Shown piece by piece: positions 37,541 to 45,938 of a stretch of 64,000 nt of DNA; within the stretch, counting starts at the first letter, position 1, and each line of letters begins with the position of its first letter. A program made the position numbers and the translations under genes. The stretch is from Deltaproteobacteria bacterium (GTDB taxonomy: Bacteria > Desulfobacterota > Desulfobacteria > Desulfobacterales > ETH-SRB1): positions 1 through 64,000 of the forward strand of contig JAJSZT010000014.1 in NCBI GenBank assembly GCA_030272815.1, written 5' to 3'. The notes under the pieces were generated by a model that was given only the letters and a program-made list of their open reading frames with translations, made no database searches and had not been told where the DNA came from.

Positions 37541-37676
37541 GTAAGCGTTCACGGAACATTGAAATTAGAAATTGGAAATTTGGCCTTCATGCTTTTGTAC
37601 TGTTCTTCCCAATTTCTAATTTCTAATTTAATCTCTCCCCAATTTCTACTTTCCAATTTCAAGTTTCAAGCCGTTT
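37541..37676. repeat. Dispersed palindromic repeat R1, short copy
   Basis: Starts GTAAGCGTTCACGGAACATT and contains GAAATTAGAAATTGGAAATT, TTCATGCTTTTGTACTG and AATTTCAAGTTTCAAGCCG. The right end enters the next gene and supplies its last codons and stop. Closely matches 51738-51887. Confidence 0.75.
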
Positions 37677-40316
37677 CTTGAGCTCCAGATAATTGGTTTT
37701 ACCTGTCCCCAGAACCGGTATTTCATTCAATTTTATCACATGCCTGATATTGTGGAGAGCGCTAAGACCGGCATCTCTAAGGTATGTGTTTACTGATACC
37801 CGGTCCGTGTCCTTGACCGTAAATAATATCAATTCAGGATTTTCCTCAACAGGTGTTGCTTCAACCGCAATTACAGGGCCCTCATCGTCAGCGCCTGCAA
37901 AGTGCGGTGCCAGGACTTCTTCGATTGCCGGCAAAGATATCATCTCGCCGCCAAGTTTAACGAAGCGTTTCAATCGCCCGCAAAAGGTTAAAACTCCATG
38001 ATTGTCTTCGGATACAAGGTCGCCGGTTTTGTACCATTCTTTGCCTTTGTACTCAACAAAGGGTGGTTCTCCGTCATAGTTCAGGTAACCGCTGAATACG
38101 CTTGGGCCGCGCACAAGCAGTAAACCCGCTTTGTTCCTGCCAACTTCTTTACCAGTGTCAACATCAATAATGACATGTTCAAGTGACGGCATTATCCTGC
38201 CGATCGTATATGGTTTTGGGGCGCTTTCCATGTTGAAAGTTACAATTGGCGAACATTCAGTTACACCATACCCTTCGAGAAGTTTTATGTTCAGGCGACG
38301 TTCATTTATGGACTCATACACTGCGACCGGACATTTTTCAGCACCGCTGATGACAAAGCGTAAGGTTTGAAGCTGTCTGCTGCTCGATGCTTTCACGATG
38401 CCATTTAAAAATGTGGGAGTGCCGACCATTAGCGACACCCTGTATTCCTCTATTAAACGCGCAATAGTCAATGCCTCGGTAGGATTTGGATTATATACCG
38501 TACGGATACCCATGCATAACGGAAGCACAATTGTTGCTGTAATGCCGAATGAATGGAATGGAGGCAGGATGCCAATTAAAACATCCTTCTCCCAAACTGT
38601 TGCCATTGAAGGGATATCCCTAATATTTGTCATTATATTACTGTGTGAAAGCGGTACTGCTTTAGGCAGACCCTCTGAGCCACTGGTAAACAGAATTACA
38701 GCGGTATCTTTCATTTTTGGATGTTTTAACGACGACCAGGTTAGCCGGCTCCTTAAATAGGCTGATATTTTGGATTTGTACGAAATTTTTTTGCGAAGAT
38801 CCTCAAGAAATACAAAGCGATCGCTCAATTGCTCCAGGTTTATTCCCTGCATTGAAAGCCTGTTAACAAGTACATTAGCGGTCAACACATTATTTACACC
38901 AATAAGATTCAGCGAATGTACCATATTGCGAGAACCGACTGTCCAGTTCACCATAACCGGTATCTTGCCGGCAAAAAGGGTGGCCAGATAAACTATTGCA
39001 GCTCCTGCCGATGCCGGAAGCATAATCCCTGTATGGCTGCCTGGTAAAGCCTTTATCAGGGGCTTAAGCACCATAATTGCAACAATAATATCGCGATACG
39101 TCTTTTCGCCGCTTACCTGATCTGCGATGATAAGTTTGGAAGGATTCCGCCTTGCCTGGTTCAAAAAAACCTCAGTTATCGTATTCCCTTCGGCTACGGT
39201 TAACTGAGTGTTTGAAGAAGGTTCTCTAAGCCACCTCTGACTCGCAGGTTTCAATGGCACAGTATCAGACGCTACTCCCTTGCCCATTGCAGCCTGCATT
39301 ACATCCCAGACAGTATTCAATGAACCAGTATCAACCTGAGAAAACCCGAATTCCTTTTCCAGCCATGCAATCACTTCTGCAACGGCAAGACTGTCCAGCC
39401 CAAGGTCATACGCCAGATGATGGTCTTTTTTTATGTTTGTCTGCCCCGTAAATTGCCCCAGAAATTCAATAACCAGTTTCTGTGTGGTTTCAGGCACAGC
39501 ATCGGTCTTCCAGTCGATCTTTACATGCTCCGGCTCAGGGCATATCCTAACACCACCCTTCTCATAGAAAAGATATGGGACATAGGTATTTCGGGAAGCA
39601 TCGGCATTGTAAAAATCCTCCAGAAAACGGTTCATAGTAATCCGGTCTGCTGTACGGGGAAAGTTTTTTGGTTCGACAAATTCAATTTGTACCGGCCTGC
39701 GCGGCATGAAAAATAAGCCGTTAAGAAAAAGATACTTCAGGCCTTGCTTAAGGTTAAACATAACATCCGGATTCTTGCCTGAAGCCCAGCTAAAACTGCT
39801 TCCCCATAAACCATTCTGACGTACCAGAACCACACGGACATCCGGAACCTGTTCCAGAATTAGTTTGACTGCGCTGGTTGCCCGGATTTCTTCCATGCAA
39901 CTCCTTTTAAGGTGGCCCGCAGGGTAGAGCAAAAAATTTCCACCGCTTCGAATATATTCAATAGTTTCTGAAAGCACTTCTTTAATAACTGCGGAAGCAG
40001 CACGTCCTGTTCTAGGAATATCAGGGATCAACCTTGCTCCGAAGCGTTTGCTTATCCATGCAATCAGAGGATTAGTTAGCCGTAATTCAACGGCAAGTGA
40101 TTGCGGTGCAAAATCCTCGTGCAAAATAGAAACTATGATGGCAGGATCTATCAATGCAGGATGATTCGGCAAAAAGAGAATGCCGCTTTTTCCCCTTGAT
40201 TTTATATCATCCAGCCCTTTTATTTTGATATCATAACGAAGCCTGAGTAAAATTTTAGCTAAAAGTCCCAGCAACTTATTCAATACACTATATTTTTTCA
40301 TCATCTCTTTCTTCAT
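37659..40316 (-). CDS. Acyltransferase - ACP - acyl-ACP ligase fusion (Aas-like)
   Basis: 885 residues with three parts. Residues 1-260: PlsC-type acyltransferase with NHPALIDPA (H-x4-D). Residues about 285-360: an acyl carrier domain, with GLDSLAVAEVI carrying the Ser for phosphopantetheine. Residues about 385-885: AMP-forming acyl ligase with LFTSGSEGLPKAVPLSH, LEGYGVTECSP and YKTGDL. E. coli Aas lacks the ACP domain, so here the acyl chain may be loaded in cis before transfer to lysophospholipid. The last codons (RLET, stop) lie in repeat R1. The start overlaps the MFS gene by 29 bases. Confidence 0.88.
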   Translation of the reverse strand: MKKEMMKKYSVLNKLLGLLAKILLRLRYDIKIKGLDDIKSRGKSGILFLPNHPALIDPAIIVSILHEDFAPQSLAVELRLTNPLIAWISKRFGARLIPDIPRTGRAASAVIKEVLSETIEYIRSGGNFLLYPAGHLKRSCMEEIRATSAVKLILEQVPDVRVVLVRQNGLWGSSFSWASGKNPDVMFNLKQGLKYLFLNGLFFMPRRPVQIEFVEPKNFPRTADRITMNRFLEDFYNADASRNTYVPYLFYEKGGVRICPEPEHVKIDWKTDAVPETTQKLVIEFLGQFTGQTNIKKDHHLAYDLGLDSLAVAEVIAWLEKEFGFSQVDTGSLNTVWDVMQAAMGKGVASDTVPLKPASQRWLREPSSNTQLTVAEGNTITEVFLNQARRNPSKLIIADQVSGEKTYRDIIVAIMVLKPLIKALPGSHTGIMLPASAGAAIVYLATLFAGKIPVMVNWTVGSRNMVHSLNLIGVNNVLTANVLVNRLSMQGINLEQLSDRFVFLEDLRKKISYKSKISAYLRSRLTWSSLKHPKMKDTAVILFTSGSEGLPKAVPLSHSNIMTNIRDIPSMATVWEKDVLIGILPPFHSFGITATIVLPLCMGIRTVYNPNPTEALTIARLIEEYRVSLMVGTPTFLNGIVKASSSRQLQTLRFVISGAEKCPVAVYESINERRLNIKLLEGYGVTECSPIVTFNMESAPKPYTIGRIMPSLEHVIIDVDTGKEVGRNKAGLLLVRGPSVFSGYLNYDGEPPFVEYKGKEWYKTGDLVSEDNHGVLTFCGRLKRFVKLGGEMISLPAIEEVLAPHFAGADDEGPVIAVEATPVEENPELILFTVKDTDRVSVNTYLRDAGLSALHNIRHVIKLNEIPVLGTGKTNYLELKKRLET

Positions 40317-41574
40317 CTACAAAATATAATAAAGTTCCGCCCGCTATAAAGAAGAGCGAAATAGACATAATACTGACTCTTGATGAAATATCACTGCTGT
40401 ATCCCATATGTCTGACCATAAGGCCGATTAATCCCATGAAAACAGGGCCGATTACCGCAGCGAATTTTCCAAGCATATTATAGAAGCCGAAGTACTCGGC
40501 TGATTTGTCCACAGGAATTATTTTGGCATAATAAGAGCGGCTTAATGCCTGTATGCCGCCCTGCACCATACCAATGATAATGGCAAGAATATAGAATTCA
40601 ATTTTATCCCGCATAAAAGCGCCCCATATGGAAACAAAGAGATAAACTCCAATTGCTATAAAAATTGAGCGCCTGGCGCCTATCTTGCCCCCAAGATAAC
40701 CAAATCCTATGGCTGAAGGAAATCCGACAAATTGTGTGATAAGCAAAGCAAGTATTAAATCATTTGATTCAAAGCCGATTGAAATTCCATAATCTATCGC
40801 CATACGTACTATTGTGTCCACCCCGTCCATATAAAGCCAGTAAGCCATAAGAAACATAAATATGGGCTTCAGGCGACGGGCCTGATGAAAAGTCTCTTTT
40901 AACTGGACAAAGCCTGCTTTCACCATATTAACGCCGGATACAGCATCTTTGCTCACAGGTTCTCTCACAAAAACAAAGAGCGGTATAGAGAAAAACGCCC
41001 ACCAGGCACCAACGCAGAGGAACGAAAATTTAACAGCTTCTCCGGCATCAGCAAATCCAAATGTTTCAGGCCTGAGGGTCATCCATACATTTAAAGCGAA
41101 AAGAAGACCTCCGCCCAGATATCCCAGCGAAAATCCCAACGCAGAAACAAAATCCATTTTCTTTTTTGAGGCAATACCGGTTATTAATGAATCATAGAAA
41201 ATGTTTCCTCCCGAGAATCCGACAGTTGCGAAGACATACAAAACAACGGCTATTGGCCAGTTGCCCTTTGAAACCATATACAGGGACGAAGTCATAACCA
41301 CGCCCATATAGGCAAAGAACATTAGAAACTTCTTCTTTGATGTTCCCCTGTCGGCAATAGCTCCAAGTATTGGTGCAAATAGAGCCACAAAGATACCGCC
41401 AATCGAATTTGCCATCCCCAATCTTGCTGTACTCACCGTGGCATCAACACCCGCACTCCAGTATTGCTTAAAAAAAATCGGGAAAAAGCCGGCCATAATT
41501 GTAGTGGCAAAGGCCGAATTGGCCCAGTCATACATGCTCCACCCGAATATTGCTTTCTTATTGTCTATCTGCAT
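40288..41574 (-). CDS. MFS transporter, UMF1/Atg22-like
   Basis: 428 residues and about 12 membrane segments. The opening FGWSMYDWANSAFATTIMAGFFPIF is the signature of the UMF1/Atg22 branch, and the loop GAIADRGTSKKKFLMFF is the usual MFS motif A region. The branch is named for the yeast vacuolar amino acid exporter. It is probably co-transcribed with the acyltransferase fusion, because the genes overlap by 29 bases. Confidence 0.87.
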   Translation of the reverse strand: MQIDNKKAIFGWSMYDWANSAFATTIMAGFFPIFFKQYWSAGVDATVSTARLGMANSIGGIFVALFAPILGAIADRGTSKKKFLMFFAYMGVVMTSSLYMVSKGNWPIAVVLYVFATVGFSGGNIFYDSLITGIASKKKMDFVSALGFSLGYLGGGLLFALNVWMTLRPETFGFADAGEAVKFSFLCVGAWWAFFSIPLFVFVREPVSKDAVSGVNMVKAGFVQLKETFHQARRLKPIFMFLMAYWLYMDGVDTIVRMAIDYGISIGFESNDLILALLITQFVGFPSAIGFGYLGGKIGARRSIFIAIGVYLFVSIWGAFMRDKIEFYILAIIIGMVQGGIQALSRSYYAKIIPVDKSAEYFGFYNMLGKFAAVIGPVFMGLIGLMVRHMGYSSDISSRVSIMSISLFFIAGGTLLYFVDEERDDEKI

Positions 41575-42010
41575 TTTTAATCGCTGGTAATACTTTAGAG
41601 CTTTTAAATATTATTTTTCTGATTATAACGGATTTTGGGGAGAAAAGCCTTGCATCGTTTTTTGTAAGCGCCTGATGGGTGGCATGGACAAACTTGTTTG
41701 TCCGTGCCACCCATTACCCGTCGCCTCCCCAAAATCCGTTATAATCAGTTATTTTTTTAAAGGACTAAAGTGTTGTGAATTTGTAACTTTCTGATTATTC
41801 AAATTTTAATTGTTTATATAATAAAAATCTTATAAGTGGTAGATTTAATAATATAATTTTTTTATAATTATATATGAATAAAGAAAAAGCAACTCTTATA
41901 TCACAACTACTCAGGTTCACAGTTCCAGGGTTCACGGTTAGACAGCAATGAAAAGCGCAAAGTAGCCAACCGTGAACCGTGAACTTAGTTTAAAAGGAGT
42001 TATATAGAGA
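41575..42010. other. Intergenic region with nested palindrome R4 and R6 copy
   Basis: 41619-41747 is bounded by CTGATTATAACGGATTTTGG and its inverted copy, and encloses a second hairpin, GGGTGGCATGGACAAA / TTTGTCCGTGCCACCC. Further on, 41914-41992 repeats the R6 words GGTTCACAGTTCCAGGG and carries the inverted ACCGTGAACCGTGAA. The remainder is AT-rich and holds the promoter region of the RND fragment. Confidence 0.65.
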
Positions 42011-42445
42011 ATGGAGAAGGATTTTAAGTTTAAGGCAATACGCGTAATTGTTGTCCTAGCGGTAGCTATTGTAATTGCTGTTCTGCTGATTAAAATGCAG
42101 CCTGAGCCTGAACATAAAATTAGAACAGAAACCGCACTTCTTGTCGAGGCTCTTCCTGCAAAGGCTGAAACTTTAAATATGATTATTGAAAGTTATGGTA
42201 CTGTAAAACCCCGCGAACTTCTGAAGCTGGTAGCAGAGGTCAAAGGACAAATTGTAAGTTTGGGTCCAGCGTTTAAAGAAGGCAGCTTTATCAAAAAAGG
42301 AATGACTTTGATAAAGATTGACCCAAGATCCTATCAGCTTGAGGTTGATAAACGTAAGGTTGAAATTAAACAGGCAGAAGCGGTAGTCCCTACAAAACAA
42401 TGCAGGTTTGGAAATACCGCCATGTTTTGCTTTGTAAACACCTGA
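42011..42445 (+). pseudogene. RND efflux membrane-fusion protein, truncated
   Basis: The first 125 residues are a normal start of a HlyD/AcrA-type adaptor: one membrane anchor (VIVVLAVAIVIAVLLI), then AETLNMIIESYGTVKPRELL and SFIKKGMTLIKIDPRSYQLEV, the lipoyl-like half motif. After KQAEAVV the frame enters an inverted-repeat element at 42382 and ends shortly after. The rest of the adaptor and any RND pump gene are absent. Confidence 0.8.
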
Positions 42446-42524
42446 TTTTTCACCATGTGCTGCCAGAAGCTATAACATGTAACTTGTTGAAATTATTGAC
42501 CCGCATTGTTTTGTAGGGACTACC
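42382..42524. mobile_element. 143-bp element with 22-bp perfect terminal inverted repeats
   Basis: GGTAGTCCCTACAAAACAAT-GC starts the element and its exact inverse ends it; after one mismatch the pairing continues for three more bases. There is no coding capacity inside. It is MITE-like. On its left is the truncated RND adaptor, on its right a truncated AlbA_2-type gene, so a recombination or deletion has probably used it. Confidence 0.8.
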
Positions 42525-42786
42525 GAAGTTTGAGGAATTTGTGGGTGGGTTCAGGGTAACGGTGTTTAAGAGCTCCCAGAAAACTAGGGTGAAAACTAGG
42601 GCGGAAACTCGAGATACGATGTTGCGATTGATAAAGGAGAATCCATCAATCACAAGGAAGGAACTGGCAAACCTTCTTAATTTGACAGTAAAAGGCATTG
42701 ATTGGAACATAAAACAATTAAAAGACGCTGGAATATTGCAAAGAATTGGTCCTGATAAAGGCGGGCATTGGGAGGTTGTTGAATGA
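42525..42786 (+). pseudogene. C-terminal fragment of an AlbA_2-type DNA-binding protein
   Basis: The open frame reads KFEEFVGGFRVTVFKSSQ, then a winged helix (DTMLRLIKENPSITRKELAN and IDWNIKQLKDAGILQRIG). This is the usual end of ATP-binding/RecG-like regulatory proteins with an AlbA_2 domain. It lacks the N-terminal part, being cut at the inverted-repeat element. The first possible start is a GTG at 42541. The stop overlaps the hsdS start area. Confidence 0.65.
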
Positions 42787-43976
42787 TGTTGCTTCAGACA
42801 TGGGATAGCCGTTCAATTGAATCCGTGTATGATTTTACTAAAAAGCCGAGGGGAATCGTATACTCTGAGTATGATCGAGTTCCATTTATACCAATGGAAA
42901 TGGTGCCAACAGACAGGCCATACATAAACAATCATAACATTAAAAATGGCAGAGATATCAGAAGTGGAAATTATTTTGAAAAAGGGGATGTGCTGCTTGC
43001 AAAAATAACACCTTCTTTTGAAAACGGCAAACAGGGCATTGCAAAGGATATTCCAAACTCATTCGGAGTGGCTTCAACTGAACTGATCCCCATCAGGGGA
43101 AAAAAGGGAATAAGCAGCAAGTATTTTCTGTTTTATTATCTTCTTGAAAAAGAAGTTCGGAAACAGATTACTCAAAAGATGGAAGGTACCACAGGACGTC
43201 AGCGAATTCCGATATCCGTATTAAAAAAATGGCTGATGCCTTTTCCTCCATTAAAAGAACAGCAAAAAATCGCAGCGATACTTTTTAAAATCCAGCAGGC
43301 AATTGAAATGCAGGAATCCATTAACGAGGCAGCACAGGAACTTAAAATATCAACCATGCAGCATGTTTTTACCTATGGTTTGCGGGGAGAGAAAACAAAG
43401 GAGACTGAGATCGGGAGGATGCCGGAGAGTTGGGAGATAAAAAAATTTGGCGAATTTGCAACTCTTCACAGGGGCTATGATTTGCCTGTTCAAAATCGAA
43501 AAGAAGGCAAAGTTCCAATTGTTGGATCAAATGGTATTTGCGGTTATCACAACAAGTCAAAAATAAAAGGCCCTGGCGTAGTAACAGGAAGAAGTGGCTC
43601 AATAGGTATGTCCTATTACATTAATGATGATTATTGGCCATTAAATACTGGCTTATATGTAGAAAATTTTCATAATAATGATCCATTGTATAGTCATTAT
43701 TTTTTTCAATCTTTTAATTTCAAAAAATATGCTTCAGGAGTAAGCGTACCCACTTTAAACAGGAATTTAGTACATGCGGCAGTTATTGGAGTACCCTTGA
43801 TAAAAGACCAAAATGATATTGTCAGTGTATTTAAAACTATTGATGATAAAATCGAGATTCATTCAACAATAAAGTCCGCATTACAGTACCTGTTCAAAAC
43901 TATGCTGAATAAATTGATGACCGGAGAGATTCGGGTAAAAGATTTGGATATTGATATGGCAGATGTCAAGCATTGA
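42783..43976 (+). CDS. hsdS: Type I restriction specificity subunit (orphan)
   Basis: 397 residues with two target-recognition domains separated by conserved coiled-coil regions: PFPPLKEQQKIAAILFKIQQAIEMQ in the middle and IVSVFKTIDDKIEIHSTIKS at the end. The second domain begins MPESWEIKKFGEFATLHRGYDLP, typical for HsdS. HsdS selects the DNA sequence for the HsdM methylase and HsdR nuclease. No hsdM or hsdR is nearby. The 4-base overlap with the truncated upstream gene suggests that this gene belonged to a longer operon. Confidence 0.88.
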   Translation: MMLLQTWDSRSIESVYDFTKKPRGIVYSEYDRVPFIPMEMVPTDRPYINNHNIKNGRDIRSGNYFEKGDVLLAKITPSFENGKQGIAKDIPNSFGVASTELIPIRGKKGISSKYFLFYYLLEKEVRKQITQKMEGTTGRQRIPISVLKKWLMPFPPLKEQQKIAAILFKIQQAIEMQESINEAAQELKISTMQHVFTYGLRGEKTKETEIGRMPESWEIKKFGEFATLHRGYDLPVQNRKEGKVPIVGSNGICGYHNKSKIKGPGVVTGRSGSIGMSYYINDDYWPLNTGLYVENFHNNDPLYSHYFFQSFNFKKYASGVSVPTLNRNLVHAAVIGVPLIKDQNDIVSVFKTIDDKIEIHSTIKSALQYLFKTMLNKLMTGEIRVKDLDIDMADVKH

Positions 43977-44826
43977 TGAATTGTTTACGGGGGAAGAAAA
44001 CGAAATGCCAAAATATTACACTGTAAAAAAAACAGAAGAACTTGAATTGCTGACTCAGGAGATTAATAATCTGCAAGTCAGGATTGATGAAAAGAAGCCT
44101 TTGCGCCCGGAACGCTGGGAAACGGTTATGGAAAAACTGAAAATGGAATGGACTTATGACTCCAATGCAATTGAGGGCAGCACACTGACATTGGGTGAAA
44201 CCATCTTTTTTTTGAGAGAAGGGCTAACCGTGGAGGGAAAACCTTTAAAGGATTTCCTGGATGCACGCAATCATATTGATGCGATTGATTTCCTGTATGA
44301 TGTAATCAGTGATGAACGTCCGATTACAGAGGGGCTGATTAAAGAGATCAATGCCCTGCTGCTGAAAGGGATTGAGCATACCGTTGCGGTTGATCTCACA
44401 GGCAAAAAAACAAAGAAGAAAGCCACGCCCGGACATTATAAAAAAACTCCCAACACGGTTATTCAGCTTGACGGCACAATTCATGAATATACTGACCCCC
44501 TGCATGTAACGACAGAAATGGAAAAACTGATTTCGTGGATAAATGAGAATATTGACAAAGAACATGGGCTGATAACAGGAGCAGTCGCCCATTATAACAT
44601 GGTAAGAATTCATCCGTTTGATGATGGTAACGGCAGGGGGGCCCGGCTGCTTATGAATCTGATTTTCATAAAAAAAAGGTTGCCTCCTGCGGTTATCAGA
44701 AACAAAAGGCGCAGGCTTTATCTAAATACACTTGCCAAAGCGGATAAAGGTGATCTGGAACCTTTTGTGCGTTTTGTGGGAGAATCGCTTGTGAGCACAC
44801 AGAAAGTAATTATTGAGGCGTTATAA
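43963..44826 (+). CDS. Fic-family protein (AMP-transferase)
   Basis: About 287 residues; ATG at 43963 overlaps hsdS, while the ATG at 44005 (preceded by GGGGGAAG) is a good alternative. The catalytic HPFDDGNGRGAR loop is intact. An N-terminal SNAIEGS matches the inhibitory alpha-helix motif ([ST]xxxE[GN]), so the enzyme would be self-inhibited. Fic proteins transfer AMP to target hydroxyl groups and some act as toxins. Fic genes are often linked to type I restriction loci. Confidence 0.88.
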   Translation: MSSIDELFTGEENEMPKYYTVKKTEELELLTQEINNLQVRIDEKKPLRPERWETVMEKLKMEWTYDSNAIEGSTLTLGETIFFLREGLTVEGKPLKDFLDARNHIDAIDFLYDVISDERPITEGLIKEINALLLKGIEHTVAVDLTGKKTKKKATPGHYKKTPNTVIQLDGTIHEYTDPLHVTTEMEKLISWINENIDKEHGLITGAVAHYNMVRIHPFDDGNGRGARLLMNLIFIKKRLPPAVIRNKRRRLYLNTLAKADKGDLEPFVRFVGESLVSTQKVIIEAL

Positions 44827-44868
44827 AATTGCAAAAAAGTAGCACGTTAGCTTTTTGAAAATTATTTT

Positions 44869-45762
44869 TCAAAGAGCTAAAGTGTTACGGTTTTTTAATG
44901 TATTATAAAGCTCAAAAGCCTTCTCCGGCGTCTCATTATCGTGGACTACGGCTCCAACAGCCTGTATCATTGCGATTGGTGACTCGGACTGGAATATATT
45001 TCTTCCCATATCCACCCCGCTGGCTCCTTCCTGAACCGCCCTGTAAGCCATTGTAAGGGCATCCAGCTCTGGAATCTTCTTGCCTCCCGCCATTACAATG
45101 GGAACAGGGCAGGAAGATGTGACGGTTTCAAAACCATCTTCAATATAATATGTTTTAATGTAATGCGCGCCAAGTTCCGCACAAATTCTTGTTGCAAGCC
45201 TGAAATAGCGGACATCACGGTTCATATTCCTGCCCACGGCGGTAACTGCCAAAGTGGGAATCCCATAGCGCGTCCCCATATCAACCATACGGGTCATATT
45301 GATGATTGACTCCTTTTCATACTCACCGCCTATGAATACCTGGACAGCCATTGCACAGGCATTAAGACGTATCGACTCCTCTATACCAACAGCAATTGCC
45401 TCATTGGATAGTTCTTTCAAAATACTGGTTCCACCTGAAACCCTTAAAACAATGGATTTTGTAAATGAAGGCGGCACAGTGCTCCTCAGAATCCCCCGTG
45501 TAAGCATGAGTGTGTCGGCATAAGGGGCAAGAGGAAGAATATTGATATCAATTCGTTCAAGACCAGTAGTCGGGCCCTGGAAATATCCGTGGTCAATAGC
45601 CAGCATTACAGTACGGCCGGATTTTGGATTAAAGATCCGGGCAAGCCTGTTTTTCATACCCCAGTCAAGAGAGTTTGAGCCTTTAAGAAAAAAACCCTCT
45701 GTTTTATAAGGAACATCTGTATGAAACTTTTTCGCTTCTTTTATCTCATTAACATCCGGCAT
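44869..45762 (-). CDS. lsrF: LsrF-like class I aldolase/thiolase
   Basis: 297 residues very similar in phrasing to E. coli Lsr[11 protein letters not shown] at the start, [49 protein letters not shown] and [13 protein letters not shown]. The Lys in IKTYY would form the Schiff base. LsrF cleaves a phosphorylated autoinducer-2 product, but no lsr transport genes are in this window, so a different phosphorylated sugar-like substrate is possible. The next gene upstream on the same strand is an aldolase/dehydrogenase fusion, separated by repeat R2. Confidence 0.85.
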   Translation of the reverse strand: MPDVNEIKEAKKFHTDVPYKTEGFFLKGSNSLDWGMKNRLARIFNPKSGRTVMLAIDHGYFQGPTTGLERIDINILPLAPYADTLMLTRGILRSTVPPSFTKSIVLRVSGGTSILKELSNEAIAVGIEESIRLNACAMAVQVFIGGEYEKESIINMTRMVDMGTRYGIPTLAVTAVGRNMNRDVRYFRLATRICAELGAHYIKTYYIEDGFETVTSSCPVPIVMAGGKKIPELDALTMAYRAVQEGASGVDMGRNIFQSESPIAMIQAVGAVVHDNETPEKAFELYNTLKNRNTLAL

Positions 45763-45781
45763 ATATACATCTCCTCTCTGT

Positions 45782-45924
45782 GAGACCTTTGAAAACTATC
45801 CCCTTTTGCCCGATTTCTGCGTCTGGCTCAGATTTTAATCCTCAAAATACTCAATTGTATTCCTCCGGTTAAAATCTTCGCCATCCTTGAACTTGAACAA
45901 AATTGAACATTTTTCAAAGGTCTC
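45782..45924. repeat. Palindromic element R2
   Basis: GAGACCTTTGAAAA and TTTTCAAAGGTCTC bound a 143-base element between two minus-strand aldolase genes. The words TCCCCTTTTGCCC next to the left end recur at 36662-36676 inside the end of the yihY-like gene, following GAGACCTTTGCAAAA. Confidence 0.7.
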
Positions 45925-45938
45925 TATTATCTATGACG

